From positions 17,557,835 through 17,621,834 of the forward strand of contig CM042955.1 in assembly GCA_023678885.1 (NCBI GenBank): a stretch of DNA of 64,000 nt. The letters are read 5' to 3'. Position 1 is the stretch's first letter, and each line of letters starts with the position of its first letter. Of the stretch, positions 1 to 13,100 are shown piece after piece. The stretch comes from Pogostemon cablin. Lineage: Eukaryota; Streptophyta; Magnoliopsida; Lamiales; Lamiaceae. The notes under the pieces were generated by a model. The model searched no databases. It saw nothing but the letters and a program-made list of their open reading frames with translations, and was not told the DNA's origin. The position numbers and the translations under genes were made by a program.

Positions 1-1570
1 ATTTTCAACTTTAGAATATCATTTTTGGTTGTCCAAACTAAAAAACATCTTTTCAACTCAAAATATTATAGTCATGTACACAAATCACCCCTAAACAAAC
101 TAGCTAAAGAGACAATGGCTAATAACACCGATAAGTTAGTAGTTTTGGTATCAATTCATGAAAGTATGTGAAAATAAATTGCATAAACATTTGGAAAAAA
201 AAATTGAAAGAGGGAGTCGTGTTAGAATAGAAAAAACAAAGAAGAAAAATGTTGAAAATGCTCGAAAAATTGAACTGAATAAGTTTTTTTATACAAAATG
301 GGAGGAACATGCATCAATTATGGGAAGAAGGCCTTTTTTTTTTGACAATTTTATTTAAAAAATTTAACTTTTTCTAAATATATCAATATCAACTATTCAC
401 ATATTTTCAATTTTAATTTTATGTATGATAATTAATCAATAAATATTTTCATAATTTTAATAAAAATTATAATTTGATTTTTAAAATATTAAATATTAAA
501 TTTAAGAAAAATAATGTAAGCTTAGGGGTTTTAGGAAACAGAATCTTAAATTTTGAATTAAACCATGCAGATGTCAATTCAAAATTCATCTGACGCAATT
601 TACCTGGTGTGCTGCAATTATGGAGGATAATTTAGGATTAGGAATAGTACAAAATGGGAAATTTTCATTTTCCCCTTTTAAGATTTAACAAAAAATTTTA
701 ATACCCAAATATAGTGATATAAATGTTCAAAGCGATAGAAAATACACTTAACTTAATTTATGATTAGATTTAAAAACTTTAACAGAATAATAAATATATA
801 CAATCGAATCATAATAAACATATACAATTGAATCATAATAATTCAACTCTGAATACAAAAATATATACAATCAAATTATAAATATATAAAATTAAATCAT
901 TTATTTTAATAGAGCCAACAACTTACTAAAAGGTTATTTTTTATGTTTTGGGTCAGTTAACTATTTTTCTAAAGTCTTCTACGCTCATTCTTCAATTTCT
1001 CCCAAAATAAATTTATACTTACTCTCTATTACATCATAAAGTTTCATTTTAGATTTCTCATTATTACATTTTCATTTTTAGTAATTACAGGTTTTAAAAT
1101 CATCATAAAGTTTCATTTTTAGTAATTATAGGTCTTCCATTTAAAAAATAATAATAATTAATACTTTAAAAGTTTTATAATATTAAGTGCTATTTTAATC
1201 TAGCTATCAACTACCCACTATTTTGCTTAATATACTTGCAAAAAAATCAAATGTAGATTGAAGGGAGATCATCTTTATGTATGTAATTATTAGGATATAT
1301 AATTTTTTTTAGTATGTTAAGTTTATTTATTTTTTAAATTAGTTTAAATTTTTTGTGAGTTCTTTAAATTTATCTATTAACTTTTAAAAATTCAATAATT
1401 CAGTCAATTTATCGACTAGAGCAACTCAATCGATTATATCACTTGACACTCCAATCTTGACAAGAAAAGGAAATATTTTAGTCCGTTGAGTTTTTCTTTT
1501 TTAAATTAGTTCATAACCTTTCAAAATTTTAAATCGATCCACATATTTACTTTATTTTAAAAAAAGACAA

Positions 1571-1850
1571 ATTCTCTTGTGAGACGCTAATTAGGTGAGA
1601 CGGTTTGTGAGACGTATTAAAGTATGTCTATTATTTAGATAAAGTATGTTTAATAGCTGTTAAAGTATATTTTCTAAAGTATGTTAGATTATATATTAAA
1701 GTATGATTTTAATGTGTTGTAATTTAATTTATTATTGACATACTTTAACTGCAAATAAACATATTTTATCTATATAATAAGCATACTTTAGTGATGGGTC
1801 GACCCGTCTCACACCCATCTCACAAATTACCCGTCTCACAAGAGAGTATC
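1571..1850. mobile_element. MITE with GAGACG-rich inverted ends
   Basis: The left end (TCTCTTGTGAGACG, with further GAGACG copies to about 1611) and the right end (CGTCTCACAAGAGA, near 1831-1846) are imperfect inverted repeats. The interior repeats the word AAAGTATG in both orientations. Related copies appear at 5786-5976 and, as one end only, around 56280-56400. There is no coding capacity, so this is a non-autonomous DNA element. The superfamily is not assigned. Confidence 0.6.
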
Positions 1851-2522
1851 TCTTAAAAAAAACCTATTTTAACCTATCTAATGAATTAATATATATTGGT
1901 ACTTGTTAATATCCTCGTTCCACGTTATATTTCATAATATTACATGTTTTCTACCCATAAATGTGAGATATATTGATTTAAAAAAATTACTTTCACATAC
2001 AAAATATTAAAATAAAATATCAAATATAACCCTAAACACATGCACTTTTAAATCACAAACTCTAAATCCTCACCCACCGCCGGACTACCAAACGTTTTTT
2101 TTGCTTCACACAATTTTTTTGTTGCACACACTTTTGCTGCATACAAACATTTATGTGCAGCACATTGTAAGGGTAATATTAGAATATCACTATATATTTA
2201 TGTAGTTAGTAGTAATATTTTTGTATGTTTGTATCTCATAGTAATTAAGGATTTTTTAGTGTACCTAGTCTTAATCCTCTTTTTTTTTTATAACCACATT
2301 ATATTTCTTTCTTTAAAAAAAAAGTAAAATATCATATTAAATGATAATTAAAACCACATTTAAAGATACAACGTACTAATATAACAAAATCACTGTATAT
2401 ATTGTACCATTAACAAGTCTAGACCTCCTATTCATGCAAGTAACAAACAAACAAAAATATTGTTATATACTTAAAAAAAAAAATTGATCTTTAATTCCAC
2501 AAGAAATTCACACTGTGAGATA

Positions 2523-2527
<5 letters not shown>

Positions 2528-2569
<42 letters not shown>

Positions 2570-2585
2570 GTTGTTGTTGTTGTTA
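2528..2585. repeat. (ATT)n/(GTT)n microsatellite
   Basis: About 14 ATT units run into about five GTT units. This is a plain trinucleotide microsatellite, likely length-polymorphic. Confidence 0.9.
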
Positions 2586-2777
2586 TTTTCATGAGTACAA
2601 TTCAAAGATGAAATATTGTTGTTTTTTTTTATTTTGTACCGTTACTAGCTATTTCAACTATAATCGAAAAGGAATGGATTAAATAAATGAACATATGGGT
2701 TTTGGAGGGTTATCTTTATCTGATATTCAAAGTTGAAACTACAAGTCTACAACACACTTGCCTTATCTTTTATTCCA

Positions 2778-3616
2778 ATGCTAAAGCAGTTGGGAAAATG
2801 GACATCAAATTCAGCTTTACTCTTCCCTCATCCACCACCTCCTACAGCCCCTTTCCACAACCCCTGGCTCCAAATTTCTCCCCTCTCTCGTTCGGAGATC
2901 AGTATCAAACGAGCTTTAGTGACGTCTTGTGGCGCTAGGAGGAGAGCGATACGTGACGAGTACGAGGATGAGAATGAAGATGATGAGTACGGACACAACG
3001 AACAAACAATTAGCCGTCTTGGAGATGTATAGCCAATTAGTGAAGGATGAAATCCTTTTAGTTCGTGCTATGGTGGATCATCAAGATGTCGAGCTTCTCA
3101 TCTTCAAGGTACACTGACCACCCCACTTAAAATTTTAAACCGGTAAAAAAGCGTATAGTAATATTTAACCACTCACTCTATTAGTGTAATTGTTTAGACT
3201 TTAACCATATTAATTCTGAAAAATGGTTACAAACAAATTTGTGTGTAAATTTTGTAAAAGGGGTTGAATTTATAACACTTTTTTTTTCATGTAATTTGAC
3301 TTATATAATTGAAAGAAATATGAAATTTTATTTTACTTAAATAATTAGATTTTGAGCAATCTTGGTTGACAGGAATTAATTTTGAATTATTATTTGTGTT
3401 ATGAAATAATAATGGTTTTACAAAAATGTATGGCAGGGATTTTCATCGTGCCTAAGTGATAAAACGTGGTCAAATCCTTCAAAAAGCGTGCTTCCAGCAA
3501 AGGCGATTATGCAAAACATAGACCGAGCAAAAGCGCCTTTTGATCCCTCCAATGTTCAGTTCATTGAGAAAGGATTGAGTTTTGATGCAATTAAGGCTCG
3601 CCTCACTCCACTTTAA
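2778..3616 (+). pseudogene. Small two-exon plastid-type protein gene, apparently frameshifted
   Basis: Exon 1 (2778-3108) begins at an ATG. It encodes a Ser/Pro/Arg-rich, transit-peptide-like start and then an acidic DEYEDENEDDEYGHNEQ stretch. Near 3003-3009 the frame is lost: the next 33 codons, including LEMYSQLVKDEILLVRAMVD, lie one frame over. The words CAAACAA suggest a 4-base slippage duplication. Exon 2 (3437-3616) follows a GT-AG intron in phase 0, starts GFSSCLSDKTW and ends at TAA after KARLTPL. From memory this resembles a small chloroplast protein family listed as DUF7734, and I cannot verify that. Either the gene is a recent pseudogene or the sequence has a local error. The shared phase and clean splice sites make a real gene origin likely. 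The function is unknown. Confidence 0.6.
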
Positions 3617-4612
3617 TTTTTCGAATAATTATTGAAATTATAAGTCTCACATCGAGATACAGTGAAATTGAATAATTTAAATTATTAAATTAATTTTTTA
3701 TTTAATTCTTACCAATTATATTAATAACTCTTATACACTCTTATTCTTAACACCCAAAATAATTAGAACTTAAACATAAAATAAACACAACTTTTTATTT
3801 TTTAATATTGCACCTTAAAGTTAGACTTTATCTGGCTACACTCTATTTTTTCCCAAATTTATTTAATTTAAATTTATATATTTCTAAGTAGATAGAAACG
3901 AAGGATTGTAAGAGATGTTTAAATTTGAAAATTACTTTTATCATTTCATGAAAAAAATCGACAAATAATATTTCAATGTAAATACACTTCTCCTTTTATT
4001 AAATATACTTTTTTATTGAACACGCATTATTTTAAATCTAGCAATCACCTTCAAAATACAATAATTTTGAATTTCGAATTTATACTATGGCGAGTCCAAA
4101 ATTATTTGGGAATGATTGAAAATTGGAACTTCAAATTTGGTAGAATATTTCTAGAACTTCTAGGTTAGAATAATTGAAACCGACTTAGTAGAATATTTTT
4201 AGAATTTCGCCGACCCAAACCAAACCAGGTCAAACTAGTCCTTTCAACGCACCGCCTTGTCTCGCTCATCGAACTCAGGTTCGAGACAAAAATGAATGCA
4301 ACTATATGCAAGCACGGTTTTCGATTAGATGACTTGGTTGGTTGTAATGTGAATCATACATTTAATTTGATTGCATAAAGCAGGTAGGCATTTATAAGGA
4401 GCTCAACTTTCTAATGATTTTCTTATATGGGACAAGTTCCCATATTTCCACTAAAACTTAATTTTCTAATATTGAATTAGTTATCATTTTCAACTAAAAA
4501 AATAATAAAAAAAAATTAATAAAAGATGGATTTGAGATGAATTCCAACAATTTTTACTTAAGTGCAACAGAAAAATAGGCATGGGACTCAAAATTTAAAA
4601 AAGAGGAATTAA

Positions 4613-4712
4613 AAAATATCTAGTGTTAATTGGTTCCTACACACATTTGAGATTGGAAAGCAAAAAAATATCTTGAGGTTGATGACGTGGTGGATCAGCT
4701 GTGAGATATTTT
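4613..4712 (+). promoter_or_regulatory. Cluster of three evening-element motifs
   Basis: AAAATATCT occurs at 4613-4621 and 4665-4673, and in reverse (AGATATTTT) at 4704-4712. A TGACGTGG motif with an ACGT core lies at 4683-4690. AAAATATCT is the evening element bound by CCA1/LHY/RVE clock MYB proteins, and FKF1 is known to be clock-controlled. The cluster is about 2.0 kb upstream of the FKF1 ATG. Assigning it to FKF1 is inference, because this is the next gene downstream and no other gene lies between. Confidence 0.45.
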
Positions 4713-5785
4713 CTCTCACCAAATATCCCAACAAGTGTCCACCTCTCCTATTTCCCCCGCTCTGCACCCGGTCCCACCAATCTCCCCCCATTCCCCCTTT
4801 ACCCCTATTCTTCAACCTTATTACCAAATTACACTACCACCACCACCACCTACATGTTAAATGCCATTAATGGGCAAGTGTACCCCCCCCACCATCCTTT
4901 TAAAGAAAATCAACTTCAAAACTTTAAAGTTAATCTAAATCATGGAAGCTATTTTTGATTTTTTATTTTATTTTTGGAATTCATTGTTTTAGAGTAGCTA
5001 GTTTAAGCTCGAGTTAATACCTTTATTTCCCTCTAATATTTAATTAAAGAATACTCTTTCCACGTCATTTTGACTTATCTCGACGTAAAATATGAAATAT
5101 GCATTTTTTTAAACAAATAATACTCTACATACTAAAATCATTCTCTCTCTTCTACAATATTTTATATATTTGATGTCAGTTTAAATTAAAATTACATGCA
5201 AAAACTTCAATATCATAGTAATTTCTTATCAATTTAAATTAAAGTTATACGAAAAAATGTAAATTTCAACTAGAATTTACAAACTACGCATTAAAATAAG
5301 GCAAAGACTTTAATGTTGTAGTTATAATTTATAATATAAATGAAAATTAATAATAACATTTACAAGAAAGTGATTACTATTTACTAAAGCTTAGACGATT
5401 TCATCCATAATTATCTTATAAAATATTATATTATTTATTCTACGTGTAAAAACCAAAACATATAGTATTTTAACTCGAAAACAAGTGTATTAATTATGTA
5501 TATTTTCTTGTAAAATATTCAAATGATGAAACATGACTGATGATTAAATTTATTATTTATATTCATTTTTTATATTATGACGTATATTACATTTATGTCA
5601 CCACTTAAAAACTAAAATTTATATACAAGTTGCATAAAAAAAATCAAGTTCCATAAAAGAACCTTTAATGAAGACAAATAATTTACATGACTTTGATTTA
5701 ATTAGAAAATTATGAGTATAAATACAATAGTATTATTGAAAATGCATAGCAAATGTTTACAAAAGTCTTTTATTAGACCATGTTG

Positions 5786-5976
5786 ATATGAGATGAATCG
5801 ATCAATTATTAAAGTACGACTATTATATTGTTAAAGTATAATTATTGATAGTACCATGAATTATGAATTATGGTATGATTCACTACAAACACCTTTAATT
5901 ATCAATAAATATAAAGTATTTTATTTATATAATAATCATACTTTAATAATGAATCGATACATCTCATAATTCGTTT
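5786..5976. mobile_element. MITE related to the one at 1571-1850
   Basis: Two arms of about 75 bases are inverted copies: ATGAGATGAATCGAT with ATTATTAAAGTA on the left, and its reverse complement (ATCGATACATCTCAT) on the right. The internal AAAGTATG words match the element at 1571-1850. It is non-coding. Confidence 0.55.
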
Positions 5977-6116
5977 AATATATACCGTGTTATAAGTGAT
6001 TGACCCCATAAACTACTACTATTATTTTAAAAAAATTAAAAATATTCCCGCCATCCGCTTCTAAAGTGTCCATTTTAGTTCAAACATATCAATTTCCCCT
6101 ATTTAATAAAAAAATA

Positions 6117-6320
6117 CTCCCTCCGTCCCACCGAAAGATCATCATTTTACTATATTGGGCGTCCCATCCAAATGTCCCCATTTTCCACTTTTAGTAAAAA
6201 GGTACCACATGTGACCCACCACTCACTACTAATACAACTACCCACTATACATAAAATAATAATACTCCTTAATCTACGCACAAAAAGCAACTGATGACGT
6301 TTGGGTGGGACGAAGGGAGT
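6117..6320. mobile_element. Stowaway-like MITE
   Basis: The element begins CTCCCTCCGTCCCACC and ends with the reverse complement form GGTGGGACGAAGGGAG. Both ends are flanked by TA (6115-6116 and 6321-6322). A TA target duplication with CTCCCTCCGTCCC ends is the signature of Stowaway/Tc1-mariner MITEs. A further degenerate end (CCACCGTAGGAGGGAG, about 6410-6424) lies just downstream, suggesting a nested or second partial copy. It sits about 360 bases from the FKF1 start codon. Confidence 0.8.
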
Positions 6321-6676
6321 ACACAATATGACGCACAACTTCCTTCTAATACAATTATCCACTCCACATATAATAATAATAATACTTAATTCACGTGAAA
6401 AAAACAAACCCACCGTAGGAGGGAGCAATACATTTACAAATAAATAATCCATAGATCGCATTGCATAAATTCATTCTACAACATACTTTTCGCATTTTCT
6501 AGTCAACATTCTAACAGGTGAAGTCAGTGGCATCTCTGTAATTAAGTAATGAATATTGTCCAATTGCACAACCCAGGTGGAACATATCTCCGTCTAGCTC
6601 TCGCAGTAGATACATTCTACAATACAACCAAAAATATATTTTTGAGAGAGAGAAAGTGAGAGAGAGAGAGAGAGAG

Positions 6677-9161
6677 ATGGGTATGGGAGAGAACGAAAAG
6701 GAACAAGCGGAACACGTATACAGGAAGCGCCTCAAGTGCGGCGATGACGCAGCAGAAGACATGGAGCAGGACAACGAACCGGAGGCAGCTTCACATGCGC
6801 CGCATCGCTTTTTCTACTCACCGGCCGCCGTGCCAACCTCGATCGTCGTCTCCGATGCCTTAGAACCTGATTTCCCCATCATATATGTCAACACCGTCTT
6901 CGAGTTCGCCACTGGATTTCGTGCTGATGAAATCCTTGGCCGCAACTGGTAATTACTCTGATTTTTTGTTTGTTTGGTTGAAAATTGTTTTCAATCTGTT
7001 TGGTACCTAATTTTTGAAGTAGAACTATCTAGTGCTTGATATTTTGTTAACACTTCTCACGTTTCTTTCTTATGAAAGGGGAAATGATTCATCATTTTTT
7101 TTTTCGGTTAAGTTTCTGTAAATAACAAAGAAACCCTCAACGATTCATAAAATACACTTTATTGTATACGTTTTTGTAGGTGTACAGGAGTTGTAATTCT
7201 TTAAGATTTATTTTGATCTAATTCTGTACATTATATCTTTTTGTTCATGTTTGCTTTTCAATATCTCGATAATACAGGGTAAACTGTTGAAGCTTATTTA
7301 TAAATCCATTCAGCAGATTATACTAAATCATACTCCATTTTGGTATTTTATTTTCTGTTTTGAGGTGTTTGATATGTTTAACCCATTATCTATAGGTTAT
7401 TCTGTGGCTGATGTTCTATAATTAACTCTGTAACTGTTAAAGAATAATGGCATCTTCTCTCTCTGTGTACTCTACCAGAGAGTATGGATCTCATTATTCT
7501 TCAGATTCTTTTGTCTTTGATTAGTGAATCTAAACGTTTACATTGTATTCGTCAGTCGCTTCCTGCAATTTAGAGATCCACGAGCCAAGAGACGACACCC
7601 GTTGGTAGATCCTGTTGTGGTTTCTGAGATCAGAAGATGTCTTCAGGAAGGTATTGAATTTCAAGGAGATGTCCTAAACTTCAGGAAAGATGGCACTCCT
7701 TTGATCAACAGTTTACGGCTTATGCCAATTCACAGCGATGATGGTGTGGTCACACATGTAATTGGTGTTCAGATCTTTTCTGAAGTAAAACTAGACTTGA
7801 ACAATGTATCATATCCTGTGTTCAAAGAAACATGTATGCAGAAACGGGATGAGTCGGTTGAACCGTTTCAAATGGATGGACGAATGCCACACGCCCAACA
7901 TGAAGAAGTTTGTGGGATTCTTCAATTGTCAGATGAAGTAATAGCTCAAAATATATTGTCGCGCTTGACACCGAGGGATGTTGCATCCATTGGATCCGTG
8001 TGCAGAAGGATTCGACAGTTAACTAAGAATGAGCATGTTCGGAAAATGGTATGCCAGAATGCTTGGGGAAGAGACGTCACAGGGGCGCTGGAACTGATGA
8101 CTAAAAAGTTAGGATGGGGCCGTTTGGCTAGGGAGCTAACAACTCTTGAAGCAATATGTTGGAAGAAGTTCAGCGTTGGAGGTGCGGTCGAACCTTCACG
8201 TTGCAATTTCAGTGCTTGTGCTGCAGGAAATAGACTGGTTTTATTCGGAGGAGAGGGAGTGAATATGCAGCCGATGGATGATACATTTGTCCTCAACCTT
8301 GATTCAGAAAATCCTAAATGGCGAAGGGTGAGCGTTAAATCTTCTCCTCCAGGACGATGGGGACATACTCTGTCATGCCTAAACGGTTCTTGGCTGGTCG
8401 TTTTTGGTGGCTGTGGGAGGCAAGGATTGCTCAACGACGTATTTGTTCTTGACTTGGATGCAAAACAGCCAACGTGGAAAGAAGTCTCAGGTGGAACGCC
8501 ACCGTTGCCTAGATCCTGGCACAGTTCTTGTACGCTGGAGGGCTCTAAGTTAGTCGTCTCCGGTGGATGCACAGATGCAGGTGTGCTTCTCAGCGATACA
8601 TTTCTACTGGATCTTAACATGGAGAAACCAATGTGGAAGGAGATTCCTACATCCTGGACTCCACCATCTAGATTAGGCCACTCACTCTCAGTCTACGGAC
8701 GAACGAAAATACTGATGTTCGGTGGCCTTGCAAAGACGGGGCACTTACAGTTGCGCTCAGGGGAGGCATACACCATCGATCTGGAGAACGAACGGCCACA
8801 GTGGAGGCAACTCGAGTGCGGTGCATTGACAGGTGTCGGGGGTCAGAACGCTGTTGTTCCACCGCCTAGACTCGATCACGTTGCTGTGACAATGCCTTGT
8901 GGTAGGATTATCGTGTTTGGTGGGTCGATAGCAGGGCTTCACTCTCCTTCGCAGCTGTATCTGTTGGACCCATCGGAAGATAAGCCGTCATGGAGGACTA
9001 TTAGCGTCCCCGGGCAGCCGCCAAAGTTTGCGTGGGGGCATAGTACGTGCGTGGTTGGAGGTACGAGGGTTTTGGTACTAGGAGGACACACTGGGGAAGA
9101 GTGGATTCTGAATGAATTGCATGAATTGTGCTTAGCTAGTAAGCAGGATTCTGATCCTTGA
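6677..9161 (+). CDS. FKF1: FKF1/ADAGIO3 blue-light receptor F-box Kelch protein
   Basis: Two exons, 6677-6948 and 7556-9161 (607-base GT-AG intron), give 625 residues; FKF1 is about 619. I chose the ATG at 6677, which follows a GA-repeat 5' UTR. A LOV (PAS) domain spans about 40-165 and contains GRNCRFLQ, whose flavin-adduct cysteine (residue 91) is built from a codon split by the intron. An F-box lies at about 210-250 (LQLSDEVIAQNILSRLTPRD). Six-bladed Kelch repeats run from about 306 to 616 (repeated FGG, RWGHT, LNDVFVLDL). The C-terminus LASKQDSDP and the LOV sequence favour FKF1 over ZTL/LKP2. FKF1 is the light-sensing subunit of an SCF ubiquitin ligase that, with GIGANTEA, degrades CDF repressors and so promotes CONSTANS and flowering. 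No lesion is seen. Confidence 0.95.
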
Positions 9162-10101
9162 GCCAATGAAAGGGAGGGGTGTTGTATGTGCGGTATTTGC
9201 TGGTAGATTAAATTTAAGGCTTTGTATATTTCTACATATTATGCTGTTTTCAGTGTGCTATTTGTAATCTAATTTTTACTAAGGGCAAATTTGTGGTGCT
9301 TTTCCTTAAGAGTTAAATTGAAGACATTATCTTCTATTAGATTTCATCATATAATAATCTAATGATACTGAATTTATTGTAGTAGAGACATTCGAGCATC
9401 TCTACTCCGGTCATGTTCTGTTGTGAACTAATTTTTTTTGGTAATATTTATTTGTATAATTTTACAGCGAGTCCAATGTAGTCTTAAGACTGTATCCTTT
9501 AAATAATTAAATTAACTTATTAAACTTCGTTGAATTCTTTTATGCATATAAAGAAAAATAAAATGAATAATAATAATAAAAAAAAATGCATATTTCTCAT
9601 GGATAATAATTTATTAGATAACCAATATGCAATAATATTTCAGTTCCTTTTAATACCTTTTATGATTATAAGATATAGATTCAGATAAAATCATACAGTA
9701 CAACAAATACAAAAGTAATAAAAATATTGTATACCTCTTTTTATCTGAAGTAGGGTGGTGTTAAAGGCTGGATAATCAAGATCAAGATGCTCTGCTTATT
9801 GGCTATTGCACTCTCAACAGTGATCATGAAAACTTCATGATAAAAAATACCAAGAGGAGTTTGCCATATGTCACTTGCTAATAAATCATAAATAAAAATG
9901 AAAATATGAAGATGATCTGCAGATAATGCGAACTAACTAAAGCATGGATGATCCTAACAGAAATGAGAACTCATCCAATGAGCTATCGTGTTGAGAGTTG
10001 CATTGTTTCGAATTACAAGAAAGTAGTAAAGAATGTGATGTGAGTTTTGAGTAAGAGATATGTACCACAAAAGAATTGTGATTCAAGACGAGGCTCTTCC
10101 A
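9162..10101. other. Convergent 3' intergenic interval between FKF1 and DRP1
   Basis: This 0.94 kb interval holds the 3' UTRs of two genes that point towards each other. It is AT-rich, with no additional gene or clear repeat. Confidence 0.6.
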
Positions 10102-13100
10102 TCACTTCCAAGCGACTGAGTCGATTTCATCACGTGCTGATTTGTACAGTTCAAGCCTCTTGGCTATACTCTCCCTCTTCGCCATTAGTGAAGGATCTTC
10201 ATCCAACATTTTACCGAGTTGCTCCTTCTGCACATGCATCGCAATAGCATACATAAGTTTTTGTCCATGTCATTTCTCTTGCAGGATGTAATCTCTCTAA
10301 TGAAGATGAGAGATAATGTCTAGAAAATATACCTCCCTCCTTCCAATCTGAGCATAGAATTGATTCAGCAGGGATCTTTTAGCCTCTCGAACTTGACAAT
10401 GAACGACGGCCTTCGGAAGACTATTCTTCAAGGTATCACAAACCATTTGAACATACGCAGACACGTTTGTACCTAGATGGATGTTATAACATGCACTTCA
10501 TATGAACATCAATGTAGACTCAAACAAGCCTAATGTGAAAGGTAGAAACTGAAGTATTGAATTGAATACCGATTCTCCTAAGATGCATATCAGTGTAGCG
10601 ATCTGCATTTCGGTCGGCATTGCGATCTGTATTCCGATCTGCTGGATTATTGGGTTTCTCTGACTCCGCATTTATCTTCCTAAAAAACTCTACTGTTAGG
10701 TATGAAGACTCCATTTCCACCAGCCTAGTAACTGTCCTACGGCTTTCGTCACGAAATCTCTCAAGAGCTTCATTTGCAGCAGCTGCTATATCAGCTTGCA
10801 GCGTTGGGAATCGTTTCAATTCCTACATGACCATTCAATTTATATAAGGGACATAAACTATTCCACAATTACTAGTGTTCAGATATATGACAAATTTTAT
10901 TACGTTTAGTGGTTTTAATAACGTGGACACCAGTGACTGACTATCCTATTCAATTCTTAGTGGGGGAATAGACTAGTTCAACATGATCAACACAGTGCCA
11001 TTCAATAAACATGTCATAGGAGAAGTACCCAGATGGTCTATTTGGTAAATATGCTGCTAATTACAAATGTTTGGAATAGTGAAAATCTTTCTGCAAAATT
11101 TCAAATGATCGTAAGTACATATAAGTGGAAGAGTGAAGACACATCAACAAATCATGAAGTTCACCATAAAAGAAGAAAAATATATTGATTTTACATTATA
11201 ATGAAAATTAATCTATCAAGATAAACATGTTCATATATCTAAATCCTGAATGTGTAAGATAATGAACTTGTTTTTTATATAAGTTCGTATCCTGCATGAG
11301 TGGATTATAAACTTGACATTTAAATAATGAGGTAACAGTAGAAGTGTGTATATCTCAGAACATTATCAACTATTCATTCATTGGAAATATTTTACCTCCG
11401 TTTCAGCGATAGACTTTCTCACAAGTTCTTTCAAAACAAAATGTACCTACAAAAGAGAAAATAGAAAATTTAATGTAGGTATAATTCCAGATAAAACAAC
11501 ACAGCATGATATACGTTTGCTTGATACAGAAAAAGCAACCATGCTCCCAGCCAGTGTCACTTCAACTGTTGAACAATAAGCTTTCATACGTCCAAATAAT
11601 CTCACAAGAAAGTATTTAGTATCTCTCCACTAAAATTAAGCCACACCGAAAAAATTCAGTTAAATTACTATAGAAACATGTCAGTTTCGTGATCATCCAC
11701 TCTTCTAAGATAATGAGTTTAAATGAAGTCAACTTCACCTTGAGCATGAAATGAGATGGAAGACTAATCAGACTTTTGATGCCAGAACTTATTATTATAG
11801 TCAAGAGAAAGTTTATCATCTGCCAACCACTTGCTTTAATACACCCGCAAGGCCTTAATTTTAACTTGGTACTTTGGCATCAAATAAAGCATTATGTCAT
11901 TTCCAGGTAGAGGGCTCGCTTTTGTACTTTATCATGCATCCTCATCACTAGTTTGGGAATAAAAATAGCACTCATTTCTAAGCAGATAGGCTCTTATTTT
12001 GTACTTACTCTTCAGAAGTCTTCATTCAGAAAATTAGGATTACTGGGGCCAGTAAATTTTAATTTGGTTTAATAGATACTCAGTTTCAATTTGAATAGCT
12101 TCATTTTAGTTTTTCCTTCCAGGCATGATCTTATATATGACATACATCCTCCCTAGAATTCACAGGTGAAATATCACCTACTAGATCTTCAGTTTAAAGT
12201 TTTAAGTAAACTGTCTGCTTCAATCAGTTGGAATAATTATTTTGTTCACTTTATCCACCAAATTGGCCATCTAAAGATCCATTGTTGATTCTAATTTCTA
12301 AGGGTTTTATGTACTGGTGGAGAACAAAAATTATACCACAGAATCTCAGCTAGAAAATACAGATTCATGGGAGAGGGGTAAGCAATATATTTCTCTAGAC
12401 TTTGATGAGTAACTGCTGGGTTAGCACAAAACTATATGAGCAGTCAAATATGCTCCTAAGTACATGGAGTATTACAAGCTACTGTGACATGCCTAAGTTC
12501 CAAGTTGAATCAATTCCATATTAATCCTAGATGTTACTATATTTGTCTATGTTGAAACATCAAATGAAGGATAGAAAAACTCTTGGTAAATGACAAGTTA
12601 GGCATAAAACTCTTGGTAAATGACAAGCTAGCTAATAGCAAGGCATAAAAAAAGTATCTAACTAGAGATGATCAGAGATCTGATCATGTAAAATATGCTA
12701 AGTATTACATTAATCAATTGAAAAATTATAAGATACAAATAAGATCTCAGTTTCTCTTATATATACTGAAACTGAACTAAACTTCAAATTGTTTAAACTC
12801 GAATCAACTCTCTAAAGCGCTAAACACTAAATGTAAGCTAACCATGTCAAATTAGAATTTGTAAGCACATTTCATAATGAAGCAACTTGGAGCTACATGT
12901 GCAGCATCAGTATTGTTCACTATTGATTAAGAAAATAAAGTATTTTGGGATAAGAAAATGCTTTACCGGGCAAAATAATGTATGTATATATATATATATA
13001 TATATAAAAGAAAGAAAAGACGTGTATCCGCTTAAAATATAAACAAAAATTACTATAAAGAAGGTACCGCATCAACTGATGCATCAGCAGGGCCCTTGAA

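Larger units (their letters stand above)
1..2777. other. AT-rich intergenic DNA without recognisable genes
   Basis: No open frame here resembles a known protein. The short frames near 119-358 lie in low-complexity A/T-rich sequence and show no codon structure. The stretch holds one GAGACG-type MITE (1571-1850) and a trinucleotide microsatellite (about 2528-2585). The rest is AT-rich filler in which I see nothing. Confidence 0.6.
3617..6116. other. Intergenic region upstream of FKF1
   Basis: No coding sequence is supported. The stretch 4725-4900 is unusually C-rich for this window (CCCCCGC, CCCCCCATTCCCCC) and sits beside the evening-element cluster at 4613-4712. The short open frames there on both strands are low-complexity. 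A MITE lies at 5786-5976. The rest is AT-rich with nothing recognisable. Confidence 0.5.

Noticed and set aside
4609..4958. Short frames on both strands near 4.7-4.9 kb
   Set aside because: They come from C-rich, low-complexity sequence, with no homology or splice structure.
7946..8620. 224-codon minus-strand frame inside FKF1
   Set aside because: It is the antisense shadow of the conserved F-box and Kelch coding sequence.
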